The notes below the pieces were generated by a model that was not told the DNA's origin, ran no database searches, and saw nothing but the letters and a program-made list of their open reading frames with translations. From positions 1,116,001 through 1,180,000 of the forward strand of contig NZ_CP039252.1 of assembly GCF_004795855.1 (NCBI RefSeq): a stretch of 64,000 nt of DNA, read 5' to 3'. The translations under genes and the position numbers were made by a program. This document shows positions 47,013-54,619 of the stretch, piece after piece. This DNA comes from Hydrogenophaga sp. PAMC20947 (GTDB lineage Bacteria; Pseudomonadota; Gammaproteobacteria; Burkholderiales; Burkholderiaceae_C). Every line of letters starts with the position of its first letter. Position 1 is the stretch's first letter.

Positions 47013-48023
47013 TCAGGACCCGAGGGCAAGGGCATCCAGCGGACTGGCCGTACCGCCAGCAGCCACCTTGAGCACGTGGGTGTAGATCATCGTCGTTGAA
47101 ACGTCGGAATGGCCCAGCAATTCCTGAACAGTTCGAATATCGGTGCCCCCTTGCAGCAAGTGGGTGGCGAAAGAGTGGCGCAAGGTGTGCACCGATACAG
47201 GTTTGTGAATGCCCGCCTTGGGCACAGCCACCTTCAAGGCACGCTGCAAACGTTCTTCGAACAGATGGTGCCTGCGCTCCACGCCGCTCCGCGGGTCAAT
47301 GGAAAACGTGGGGGAAGGAAACAGCCAAAACCATCCCCACGAGTAGCCCACCTTGGGATATTTAACGTCCAAAGCATGCGGCACCTCGACGCCCCCGCGT
47401 TGCGCCTGCCGGTCGGCCTCCCATAGGGCACGGGCTGCCAACATTTGCAGACGCAGCGCAGGCGCCAATGATCGGGGCAACATCACCACCCGGTCTTTGC
47501 CGCCTTTGGCCTCTCGCACGATGACCACATGCCGGTCAAACTCCACATCTTTCACCCGCAGGCGCATACCCTCCATCAAGCGCATGCCAGTGCCATACAG
47601 CAGACGCGCCAAAAGGGCCGTAATCCCATCCATCTGCGCCAATAGGCCTGCTACTTCGTCTTTGGTGAGCACCGAAGGAATGCGCTTGGCCTGCTGTGGG
47701 CGCCCAATGTTGTTCAGCCACGGCAAATCAATATTCAATACTTCCCGGTAGAGAAACAGCAAAGCACTGAGCGCTTGATTGTGGGTAGAGGCAGACACCT
47801 TGCGCTCATTGGCCATCATGGACAAAAAAGCCTCCACATCCGCCACACCCATGTCACGTGGATGGCGCATGCCACCTGCCTGCGTGGCGCTCCAACGGAT
47901 GAAAAATCGCACCCAATACAGGTAGGCCTTTTCGGTCTTGAGGCTATAGTGCATGTACCGAATTCGTTCGCTCACCTGATCGAGCAAGCGGGTTGACCGC
48001 AACAAAGGAGTGCCGGGTTTCAT
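47013..48023 (-). CDS. intI: Integron integrase IntI
   Basis: 336 residues from the ATG at 48023, nearly the length of IntI1 (337). It has the tyrosine-recombinase residues Arg in [20 protein letters not shown] and Tyr in [10 protein letters not shown], and the extra integron-specific domain ([33 protein letters not shown]) that ordinary XerC/D lack, which makes this an IntI. Start [18 protein letters not shown] matches IntI1 RERIRYLHYSLRTEQAY. It recombines attI with attC sites to gather gene cassettes. Not close to IntI1-3 at residue level; a chromosomal type. Confidence 0.97.
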   Translation of the reverse strand: MKPGTPLLRSTRLLDQVSERIRYMHYSLKTEKAYLYWVRFFIRWSATQAGGMRHPRDMGVADVEAFLSMMANERKVSASTHNQALSALLFLYREVLNIDLPWLNNIGRPQQAKRIPSVLTKDEVAGLLAQMDGITALLARLLYGTGMRLMEGMRLRVKDVEFDRHVVIVREAKGGKDRVVMLPRSLAPALRLQMLAARALWEADRQAQRGGVEVPHALDVKYPKVGYSWGWFWLFPSPTFSIDPRSGVERRHHLFEERLQRALKVAVPKAGIHKPVSVHTLRHSFATHLLQGGTDIRTVQELLGHSDVSTTMIYTHVLKVAAGGTASPLDALALGS

Positions 48024-48036
48024 GGAAAATTTATAC

Positions 48037-48052
48037 CTGTTTTTATATCCAG
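48037..48052. promoter_or_regulatory. LexA-like box upstream of intI
   Basis: CTGT-TTTTATAT-CCAG, matching the LexA consensus CTGT-N8-ACAG except for one base; it overlaps the likely intI promoter, 14 bp before its start. SOS control of IntI by a LexA box here is established for several integrons. Confidence 0.7.
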
Positions 48053-48119
48053 TGTATAGCCCTGCAACCCAGCAGGCAAGCGGGGCGCAGCATTTTTCTC
48101 GAAAAGATGTATCGTCAAG

Positions 48120-48164
48120 CGCCGGATGTATCAACCGGTCTTTGCCGTCTACATTACGTTAGGT
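48120..48164 (+). other. attI recombination site
   Basis: Core site GTTAGGT (GTTRRRY) at 48158-48164, between intI and the first cassette gene, whose ATG lies 8 bp further. Outer bounds of attI cannot be read directly. Confidence 0.8.
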
Positions 48165-48171
48165 TCCGCAG

Positions 48172-48810
48172 ATGCAACCTTCGGATTTACAGGTCGCCGT
48201 CAGTCAAGGTGCTGACTTTCCATGGTGGGCATTGTTCGCTATCGTCAGCGCATCTGGAGTTGGCGCCTACCTAGCCACGTACCTGGCAAAAAAGGGGGAA
48301 GCCCGGGCACTTAGAGAGGATTTCGAGTCAATTCGCAGCCAACTCAAAGCAACGACGGCAGACGCTGAAGAGATCAAGCAGGCCTTGTTTGGGAAGTCAT
48401 GGCGAAGCCAACAGCAGTGGTCGGCCAGAGAAGCACAGTATCGTGATCTCTTGGGTCAGCTCTACACGTTCAAAACCTTCCTCTTGGAACTGAGCGAGTT
48501 TTACCTGACCCCAGGTTCGGAACACACTCCCGACAACCAGATGGGGCCAAACTTCGAGAACGTCCGTGGCAAAGCAAAGACCGCCAGCACAGAAATATTT
48601 CGATCATCAGGTACTGCTGCAATGTATTTGTCGCCTGAGGCTCTCGCCTCTCTCGACAAACTGCGCTCTGAGCACTGGTTGCTTGAGAGTTTTGGTGCGG
48701 TATCCACCGCAGACTATGTACACGAGGCCTTCAAACTTGCATCTGAGGCATACGAGAACGTGCTCGCCGAAGCTAAGCAAACCCTTGGTCTTCCAGGCGG
48801 CGGAGCCTAA
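48172..48810 (+). CDS. Integron cassette 1: membrane-anchored coiled-coil protein, unknown function
   Basis: 212 residues. One membrane helix near the start (PWWALFAIVSASGVGAYLAT, about residues 17-37), then a long polar helical region EARALREDFESIRSQLKATT..., with KKGEARALREDFESIRSQL like the 'KKGENLATKEDI' start of a family of small hypothetical membrane proteins common in integrons. Its TAA stop sits within the attC core GCCTAAC, as is usual for cassettes. No catalytic motif. Confidence 0.8.
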   Translation: MQPSDLQVAVSQGADFPWWALFAIVSASGVGAYLATYLAKKGEARALREDFESIRSQLKATTADAEEIKQALFGKSWRSQQQWSAREAQYRDLLGQLYTFKTFLLELSEFYLTPGSEHTPDNQMGPNFENVRGKAKTASTEIFRSSGTAAMYLSPEALASLDKLRSEHWLLESFGAVSTADYVHEAFKLASEAYENVLAEAKQTLGLPGGGA

Positions 48811-48856
48811 CCCCTTGGTCAACCTGACCCGCTACGGCAGGCGCCGCGAGCCTTAA
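48805..48856 (+). other. attC site of cassette 1, right core degenerate
   Basis: R'' core GCCTAAC at 48805-48811 followed by an imperfect inverted structure (CCTTGGTCAACC ... GGCGCCGCGAGCC). A GTTRRRY R' core is missing near its expected place before cassette 2 (GACACATC), so recombination there may be impaired. Confidence 0.6.
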
Positions 48857-48866
48857 CCGACACATC

Positions 48867-49538
48867 ATGAGCAACAAACTACTCAACAAAGACGAGACTA
48901 TCCCGGAGGTGTTCTACATCTTCGTTAACCAGCTCAACCCGATGACTGAGCACAACTTCAAGTTGATTGGTCATTTCTCGTCGGCGGCCTTTGGAAGTCT
49001 CAGTGATCCGGGCTTCCTAAAGAAGTACATCGAGGGCTCCGCAAGGTATCTGCCGTATGAGCCTTGCCAAATGGATCAGTTGGCGATCTCACCTTTCTTT
49101 CTGACTGCAATCAATGAGTACAGAGTTGAATACGACGTGGAGTCCTTTCGAGAGAAGCACGCCAGACTTCTACCATCTCGGCTGTCAGCTCTATATGCAT
49201 TTGGTGACTACAAAACCTGCAAGTTAGTGAGTTCAACGTACAACTGGCCATTGAATTCGGTTCAACGTTTCAGGCTCAAACCACATCCACTCAACAGGGT
49301 CGCCAAAGTCAATATGGAACACATCTCGTTGGCTCGCCATGCCTACAGGGTCGCCTCGCTTCAAGACGTTGATGCGTTGTGGCAGAGCTACTGGAGCGGC
49401 GAAGCAAACTGCGTCTTCACTCTCCCAGCCGCAGGGTTCAGTCGCAAGACATATGAATCAGGAACGATATGGGAGTATCTGATTGAGGGCGTAGTGGAGC
49501 ACTTGGATCGGCAGCAGGAAGTTGAATCAGCGAGCTGA
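48867..49538 (+). CDS. Integron cassette 2: DUF2441-like protein
   Basis: 223 residues. ESFREKHARLLPSRLSALYAFGDY resembles the core of DUF2441 proteins and the middle YNWPLNSVQRFRLKPHPLNR is weakly similar. Such proteins are frequent in cassettes and lack known activity. TGA at 49536 is followed by 27 more sense codons in frame ending at the attC TAA, which could be a longer original gene. No signal peptide. Confidence 0.6.
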   Translation: MSNKLLNKDETIPEVFYIFVNQLNPMTEHNFKLIGHFSSAAFGSLSDPGFLKKYIEGSARYLPYEPCQMDQLAISPFFLTAINEYRVEYDVESFREKHARLLPSRLSALYAFGDYKTCKLVSSTYNWPLNSVQRFRLKPHPLNRVAKVNMEHISLARHAYRVASLQDVDALWQSYWSGEANCVFTLPAAGFSRKTYESGTIWEYLIEGVVEHLDRQQEVESAS

Positions 49539-49712
49539 ACGCTTCGCTACGTGCCTGACATCAAAAGCAAATTCATGGGATTCAAAGCAAAAGTGGCCGA
49601 GCGTGGCAAAAGCGGCGCCTAACCCTTCATATATGGACTCCCCCACAAGTGCAAGAAACTGATTGATGTTTTGGCTGTTGGGGAATCGCCTGCAGTCGTA
49701 TATCCGGCATCT

Positions 49713-49820
49713 GAGGTGGACTCTGTTGTGGTCCGTGCCAGCATGGAATCTGCGGGACCGGCGCGCCAATCGTTACAAGCGGCAGGCAAGCTGCCGGAAG
49801 AGTTATCGGCGTCAGCCGGT
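49713..49820. repeat. 108-bp diverged direct repeat, copy 2
   Basis: See 43237-43344. Here it lies inside the IS1111-type element, between its left end and the transposase gene. Confidence 0.8.
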
Positions 49821-49926
49821 CTGGGGTGTGCCCGGTTGGCCATGTGGGTCAATCAATCTCGTCGCAAGCGGCGTGGGTGGAAATAAAACTCGTTTTGGGT
49901 GACGGCTGTTCGTTTGGGTTTGCCCT

Positions 49927-51009
49927 TCAGGCAGGCATCACAAAACTCTCTCGGTGGATCTTTCTGTTCAGCCGTTCGGCTTCACCGAACGGCGTTTTGT
50001 CCCTGAGCGTGGCGTAGCAAATGCGCGCCAGCTTGTTGGCCAGCGCACAGGCCGCCTTGTTGTGGTTCGATCGGCGCTGCACATCCAGTGCCCAGCGGCG
50101 CACACCGCACACCTCACGCTCGGCCGCCTCAGCCACCTTGGCCGCTCGCAACACGCTCCTGGCGCCATGCGTGAGCAACATGCGCAAATAGCGGTCCCCG
50201 CGCTTGGAAATCGAACCCAGGAAGCGAGTGCCTCCCGAGGAGTGCTCACGCGGCGTGAGCCCGAACCAGCTGGCAAAGTGGCGCGCATCCTTGAAGTGCG
50301 TCACATCGCCCGAAGTGGCCGCCACCAGCGCGGTGGCCGTGAGCAAGCCGATGCCAGGAATGGACAGCAGCGTGGTGCAGGCTGGGCTCAATCGTGCCAA
50401 GGCAGCCAACTCTCGCTCCAGCTGCGCAATGCGAGCCTCCAGCAAACGCACTTCTTCTACCAACAACCGAGCCGTTCCCCGGATCAGCTCAGGCACAGCA
50501 GAACTCGGATCGGCCAGTACCCGGCTGATCGCCTCCAGCCCGGTGCGCGCACCCACGGGAACCGCTATGCCGAACTCACGCAGGAAACCGCGCAAGGCGT
50601 TGATGCGCGAGGTGCGCGTGCCCATCCACAGCGAGCGCACTCGGTGCAAGCCTTGCAAAGCTTGCTGCTCGACCGACTTCACGCGCACCGGGCGCATGTC
50701 GGAAGCGCGGGCGGCTTCGAGCAAAGCCGCCGCATCGGTGGCATCGGTCTTGTTGCGGCGCACATAGGCGCGCAGGTATTGCGCGGGCAGCAGGCGAACC
50801 TCAATGCCCAGGCCATTGAGCCAGCGCGCCCAGTGGTGGGCCGAGCCGCAGGCTTCCATGACAACGAGAGATACAGCCCGATTTGCGAACCAGCGCTCGA
50901 ACTGCAAACGCGTGAGACGCTGCGTTTCAACGATGCGCCAATGCTCATCGGCCACAGCTATTTGGAAAACGGATTTGGCCAGATCGACGGCCACAGTAGT
51001 AGCATTCAT
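49927..51009 (-). CDS. IS1111-type transposase (IS110 family)
   Basis: 360 residues from the ATG at 51009, with AAAGGAG upstream. N-terminal DEDD-type domain VAVDLAKSVFQIAVADE, MEACGSAHHWARWL and RRNKTDATDAAALL, and the C-terminal transposase_20 segment LLSIPGIGLLTATALVAATS, with the conserved Ser. It is read away from the cassette genes, as seen in other attC-specific IS1111 elements. Confidence 0.94.
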   Translation of the reverse strand: MNATTVAVDLAKSVFQIAVADEHWRIVETQRLTRLQFERWFANRAVSLVVMEACGSAHHWARWLNGLGIEVRLLPAQYLRAYVRRNKTDATDAAALLEAARASDMRPVRVKSVEQQALQGLHRVRSLWMGTRTSRINALRGFLREFGIAVPVGARTGLEAISRVLADPSSAVPELIRGTARLLVEEVRLLEARIAQLERELAALARLSPACTTLLSIPGIGLLTATALVAATSGDVTHFKDARHFASWFGLTPREHSSGGTRFLGSISKRGDRYLRMLLTHGARSVLRAAKVAEAAEREVCGVRRWALDVQRRSNHNKAACALANKLARICYATLRDKTPFGEAERLNRKIHRESFVMPA

Positions 51010-51162
51010 GTCGGACTCCTTTCGTTTGGATGAAGACATGATCCCCACGCCCATGAAGACCAGAGCGCGAATGTCGCGCAAACAAACGGGGGAGTCCATC
51101 CCATCAATCGAGAGGACGTCACCCGGCAAGCCGGTCGCCGCCTCTCATCTCAAACGTTAAGC

Positions 51163-52294
51163 CGGGCGGAATCAATAATCAAGTGCAACACCCAACCGGT
51201 AAGGTACCGCCATGGGAAAGCACTACGAACAACTCACCGCTGAAGAACGAGCGGCGATCATGATGATGAAGTTGAACAACTGCTCGGCGCGGCAGATCTC
51301 TTTGATGCTGCGCCGCGCGCCTTCGACCATCACCCGGGAGCTGGCACGCTTTGCGGCCTGGCCGGATCGGCATGCACAGACTGCCAACGCCCCTTCTGTG
51401 TACGACGCCCGCCTCGCCGGTTTGCGCGCTCGACGCGAGCGTTTCAAATGCCGCAAACGCTCCAAACTGACCACCGATACCGTGCTCTTCGGCGTGATCC
51501 AGCACTTTCTGACTCAGGGATGGTCGCCCTCGCAGATCGCGGGCACACTCAAACTCATGTGGCCCGATGAACCTCAACGCACCGTCTCGCACGAGACCAT
51601 CTACAACTGCATCTACGCCATGCCCAAGGGTGAGCTGCGCAAAGACCTCATCGCCTGCCTTCGCCGGGCCAAAGCCAAGCGCATGCCGCGCAGCCGGGGC
51701 GAGGACCGCAGAGGCCAGATGCCCGATCTGCTGAGCATTCACGTGCGTCCGCCCCAGGCCAACGACCGCGCCTTCCCCGGCCACTGGGAGGGTGACCTCA
51801 TCAAAGGCGCCGCCAATCGCTCTGCCGTGGGTGTGCTGGTCGAGCGCAGCTCTCGTCTGGTCATGCTGATCAAGCTGGCCGATGCAACAGCGGCCTCTGC
51901 CCTGGAAGGTTTCACGGCCAAGCTGCGCGGCGTCGCAGAACCGATGCGCCAGACCCTGACCTATGACCAGGGAAAAGAGATGGCCCGCCACGCCGAGCTG
52001 ACAGCCAACACGGGCGTGATGGTGTACTTCTGTGACCCACACAGCCCCTGGCAGCGTGGTTCCTGCGAGAACACCAACGGGCTGATCCGCCAGTACTTGC
52101 CCAAGGGCACGGACTTGTCTGCTCACAGTCAGGAGCAGCTCGATGCGATCGCCGACCTTCTCAACAACCGCCCGCGCGCCGTCCACGGTTTCTACCCGCC
52201 GATCAGCGTCTACCAGGCCATGTTGGACAAGCTCAATCAACCCAATTCCTCAATTCAATAAATCAGTGTTGCACTTGGGACTTGACTCCGCCCC
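51163..52294. mobile_element. IS30-family element within the cassette array
   Basis: Terminal inverted repeats at about 51164-51191 and 52266-52293, 28 bp with 5 mismatches (GGGCGGAATCAA... and CAAGTGCAACAC). A 2-bp GC on each side can be read as target duplication. It sits between R' of attC 2 (GTTAAGC, to 51162) and cassette 3; removing it puts cassette 3's ATG about 10 bases after the core. Confidence 0.85.
51212..52261 (+). CDS. IS30-family transposase
   Basis: 349 residues. HTH: LTAEERAAIMMMKLNNCSAR and LRRAPSTITRELARFA; DDE core GHWEGDLIKGAANRSAV, LTYDQGKEMARHAEL, SCENTNGLIRQYLPKG. Different from the IS30 transposase at 40162 and lacking its extra N-terminus. Confidence 0.95.
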   Translation: MGKHYEQLTAEERAAIMMMKLNNCSARQISLMLRRAPSTITRELARFAAWPDRHAQTANAPSVYDARLAGLRARRERFKCRKRSKLTTDTVLFGVIQHFLTQGWSPSQIAGTLKLMWPDEPQRTVSHETIYNCIYAMPKGELRKDLIACLRRAKAKRMPRSRGEDRRGQMPDLLSIHVRPPQANDRAFPGHWEGDLIKGAANRSAVGVLVERSSRLVMLIKLADATAASALEGFTAKLRGVAEPMRQTLTYDQGKEMARHAELTANTGVMVYFCDPHSPWQRGSCENTNGLIRQYLPKGTDLSAHSQEQLDAIADLLNNRPRAVHGFYPPISVYQAMLDKLNQPNSSIQ

Positions 52295-52304
52295 GCATAA
52301 ACAC

Positions 52305-52739
52305 ATGCAAAATTTCTCCTTCGTCGTAGCCATCCGCATCTGGCATCCGAGCATTGATCCCGCAGTCATTTCGACAACACTTGGGCTCGTGCCGCAGCAT
52401 CAATCCAAAGCGGGCGAGCCACGCGTAACTTTGAAGGGCAGACCACTCGGAGGAATCTACGCGGAGAGTCACTGGAGCTCAGACCCTTTTGCACGCGGCG
52501 AGTACCTGTCTCACGAGAACAGCGTCGAAGATGTATTCATGGATGTTGTTGAGTTTCTCGCACCCAATAAGGCGTTCTTGCTTTCACTCCGGGAACAAGG
52601 GGCAAGAATGCATCTCCAGGTCAGCACCCACAGCAACAGAAACTATGCTCTGGTGTTTGCACCGGAACTCCTTGCGCAATGCGCTCAGCTTGGTGTTTGC
52701 CTCGTCCACGATGCGTACCCCTATCCGCAAGACTGGTAG
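52305..52739 (+). CDS. Integron cassette 3: DUF4279 family protein
   Basis: 144 residues. MQNFSFVVAIRIWHPSIDPA, ISTTLGLVPQHQSKAGEPR and IYAESHWSSDPFARGE match DUF4279, a small alpha/beta family of unknown role, often in toxin-immunity neighbourhoods. ATG at 52305 is about 10 bases from the attC 2 core when the IS30 element is taken out. Its stop is 10 bp before the next attC. Confidence 0.82.
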   Translation: MQNFSFVVAIRIWHPSIDPAVISTTLGLVPQHQSKAGEPRVTLKGRPLGGIYAESHWSSDPFARGEYLSHENSVEDVFMDVVEFLAPNKAFLLSLREQGARMHLQVSTHSNRNYALVFAPELLAQCAQLGVCLVHDAYPYPQDW

Positions 52740-52749
52740 CACGAATGCG

Positions 52750-52836
52750 GCTTAACATGTTGTTCGTCTCGGACACGCAGCAGCAGAAGGCCGCTTCCCG
52801 GCGCGTGCTGCCCGCCGGACAACGCCAACGTTAGCC
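52750..52836 (+). other. attC site of cassette 3
   Basis: R'' GCTTAAC at 52750-52756 and R' GTTAGCC at 52830-52836, 87 bp. The outer arms are partly complementary (GGACAACGCCAACGTTAGCC against GGCTTAACATGTTGTTC). The next cassette's ATG is 4 bp on. Confidence 0.8.
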
Positions 52837-52840
52837 ATCT

Positions 52841-53257
52841 ATGTCCGAGGTGTTTGGATTCCCAGTCGCAATGGCAATTTCCATGCTCATGCTTGCAATT
52901 GCCTACTTTTTTGCTGTGCATAGCCCCGTGTTACTTGCTCTCTTCACGGTGTGGCGTCAGCGAAAAACAATGCGACGTCGCATCTTGTTCGTTGGCACCG
53001 TCATGGGCGCAACCTATGGCTTCCTTGTGGTCCTAGTCATGGCCATTTTTTTGCCCATTTCTGCATTTCTAATATTTATCGTGCCGGCACTCAAAGAGCA
53101 GGGGTATCTCAAGAACTCTCTCTTTTTGGCACTTGCAGATTTTGTCTTCGCTTGGTGGTGGGCACTCCTGCCGTTTGCTGTCCTCATTCCTGCCATCTTC
53201 ATTTCACAGTATTTCGCTGCACGGTGGAACGGTATCGTTGAGGCTCTCAATGGCTAA
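52841..53257 (+). CDS. Integron cassette 4: small membrane protein
   Basis: 138 residues with four hydrophobic segments (AISMLMLAIAYFFAVHSPVL; LFVGTVMGATYGFLVVLVMA; PISAFLIFIVPAL; WWWALLPFAVLIPAIFISQY). No motif. The stop TAA falls inside the attC core GGCTAAC at 53252-53258, typical of a cassette. Confidence 0.75.
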   Translation: MSEVFGFPVAMAISMLMLAIAYFFAVHSPVLLALFTVWRQRKTMRRRILFVGTVMGATYGFLVVLVMAIFLPISAFLIFIVPALKEQGYLKNSLFLALADFVFAWWWALLPFAVLIPAIFISQYFAARWNGIVEALNG

Positions 53258-53336
53258 CACTTCGGTCAAGGCCGCTCCCTTCGGTCGCTGGACATTACGC
53301 GATAAAGCACCGCGCCACTTACCTATAACGTTGAGT
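53252..53336 (+). other. attC site of cassette 4
   Basis: R'' GGCTAAC at 53252-53258, L'' CTTCGGTCAAG, L' CTTACCTATAAC and R' GTTGAGT (GTTRRRY) at 53330-53336; 85 bp, typical architecture. Confidence 0.85.
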
Positions 53337-53733
53337 GACAGCTTTCCCTTTTGACCACGGTCCGCTCATGGCCGAGACCACCAGTTCTCGCCTGTACGAG
53401 AAAGCTGACGTTAAAAGTGAATGGACTTTCATGCGTCGCACGCAAAGCTGCCTGTCAGCCCTCAAAGTCTATGTTGTCCAAAGGGCTCATACGCAACAAA
53501 CGCCGCCTTGCGAACCTGACCGCGTCAGGAATTGATTCTGTGCTGGGTCTCACCAAGATTGAAAGCTCCTTGCTATCGAGGCCGTTGACTCGGTAGCGGA
53601 GTTGACTGTCAAGACTATATTTTATGATGCAACTGCTTGAGTCATGAGTGAGATCGGAGTGGAGGCAGTTGGGCACGAACGATATTTCGTGATGTGAAAA
53701 ATAGATCTGAAGCGGGTAAAGAATAAAATTCAA
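53337..53733. other. Region after attC 4 without a clear gene
   Basis: About 400 bp. A 66-codon frame (53335-53535) is possible but unsupported; GTTGGGC at 53668-53674 is a lone core-like heptamer without a partner R''. Probably decayed cassette DNA. Confidence 0.45.
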
Positions 53734-54258
53734 ATGCGCACAATCTTTGGTTTTTTATTTGGTGGCGGGAGGTTTTCGCGCGTCAGGCTGACGTTTTGGT
53801 ATTTTTTTCCACTCTATCTCCTAGTATTGACCTTTTTGTTTTTAGCAGAATTTGTACCAGCAAGCATACCTTCCAACATTTCTGATCGATTTATTGTGAT
53901 GTTTATGGGAATTTATATCATGTTGGGATTTTTGATCTCAGGATGGATAATTTACAAGACGCTTGGTGATAAAACACACCTCTCAGTAATGTTGCGGACA
54001 TTGCTTGCTTTCGTTTTGGTTGTTTGGGGTGGCATGATTGATAGCGCGCTCTTTGGTAACATGTTTCGAGGTGTTCCGACGGAGTTGTATGGCGATGGAC
54101 TTAACTGGATAAAAGTTTCAACTACGGAGGGGAATCGGCTTGAAGGCGCAGTCAAAACTGTTTTGGTTGTTTCTGGGTTTTATGTGGCGCTTAGCTTTAT
54201 GTATAGCATCATCCCAGCATGCGTGATTTTGGTTTTAGTTGGGAAGAATCGCTCTTAA
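53734..54258 (+). CDS. Low-GC small membrane protein, possible cassette gene
   Basis: 174 residues with four or five membrane helices (TFWYFFPLYLLVLTFLFLAEF; RFIVMFMGIYIMLGFLISGWI; LRTLLAFVLVVWGG; TVLVVSGFYVALSFMYSII). The codons are far more A/T-rich than the neighbours, so it came from a different genome. No family recognised. Its stop lies in the palindrome at 54255. Confidence 0.72.
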   Translation: MRTIFGFLFGGGRFSRVRLTFWYFFPLYLLVLTFLFLAEFVPASIPSNISDRFIVMFMGIYIMLGFLISGWIIYKTLGDKTHLSVMLRTLLAFVLVVWGGMIDSALFGNMFRGVPTELYGDGLNWIKVSTTEGNRLEGAVKTVLVVSGFYVALSFMYSIIPACVILVLVGKNRS

Positions 54259-54269
54259 CACAGTGTTAA
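54255..54269. repeat. 15-bp perfect palindrome at the stop of the low-GC gene
   Basis: TTAACAC-A-GTGTTAA; the TAA stop lies inside. It may be the short remnant of an attC or a protein-binding site; no T-run follows. Confidence 0.6.
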
Positions 54270-54334
54270 TACCGACGCTCAATCTCTAAGTCAGGAATCG
54301 ACCCCAAGCAGACAATTCCGCACTTTCTGCAAAG

Positions 54335-54440
54335 CGGTCAACCAAACCTGCAGCCTATGAAAAACCGTACCCAACACGCATAGACCTGCACGGTGCTGAG
54401 GCTATAGTGCATCTACCGAATACGCGAGATCAACTTGACC
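54335..54440 (-). pseudogene. Relic fragment of a second integron integrase
   Basis: Over about 65 bp (54359-54425) this aligns without gaps to the start of the intact intI (47901-47967) at roughly three-quarters identity; translated on the minus strand it reads IR*MHYSLSTVQVYACWVRFFI where the intact protein has [22 protein letters not shown]. An in-frame stop is present and the rest of the gene is missing. Confidence 0.8.
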
Positions 54441-54559
54441 AAAATTCAGGTGCACTTCATCGGAAGGCTGCTGGATTTCACGGAATTTTTCTAACTGGAC
54501 GTATATCCGGCATATTTGCGAGCCAGCCAAGCTGCAAGTCCCTTTTAAGAGGAATCAAT

Positions 54560-54603
54560 TCCCAACTTATAGAGCCGGTTTTGCTCTGGACATAGCATTT
54601 AGC
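54560..54603. other. Possible relic attI next to the intI fragment
   Basis: CCGGTTTTGCTCTGGACATAG then CATTTAGCC resembles the bases CCGGTCTTTGCCGTCTACAT before the intact attI core GTTAGG. The distance from the relic integrase start matches the intact integron within about 20 bp. The core itself is degenerate. Confidence 0.45.
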
Positions 54604-54619
54604 CTAAGGACAAACTCTC

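Larger units (their letters stand above)
49630..51104. mobile_element. IS110-family, IS1111-type element in an attC site
   Basis: Subterminal inverted repeats ATGGACTCCCCC at 49633-49644 and GGGGGAGTCCAT at 51088-51099 mark the ends; no target duplication, as expected for this family. IS1111-type elements are known to insert into attC sites at a fixed place. About 1.47 kb, with about 280 bp between the left end and the transposase stop that contains repeat copy 2. Exact ends by eye are ± a few bases. Confidence 0.85.
49617..51162 (+). other. attC site of cassette 2, split by an IS1111-type element
   Basis: The left part starts with R'' GCCTAAC (49617-49623) then CCTTCA; the right part, after the insertion, carries AATCGAGAGGACGTCACCCG, CCGGTCGCCGCCTC and ends with R' GTTAAGC (51156-51162). 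Joined they look like a complete ~70-bp attC. Confidence 0.8.

Noticed and set aside
49539..49622. 27 sense codons in frame after the stop of cassette 2, ending at the attC TAA
   Set aside because: Could be a former longer gene, but readthrough of the TGA is not supported; noted only in the gene entry.
53335..53535. 66-codon frame after attC 4
   Set aside because: No ribosome site and no similarity; treated as decayed DNA.
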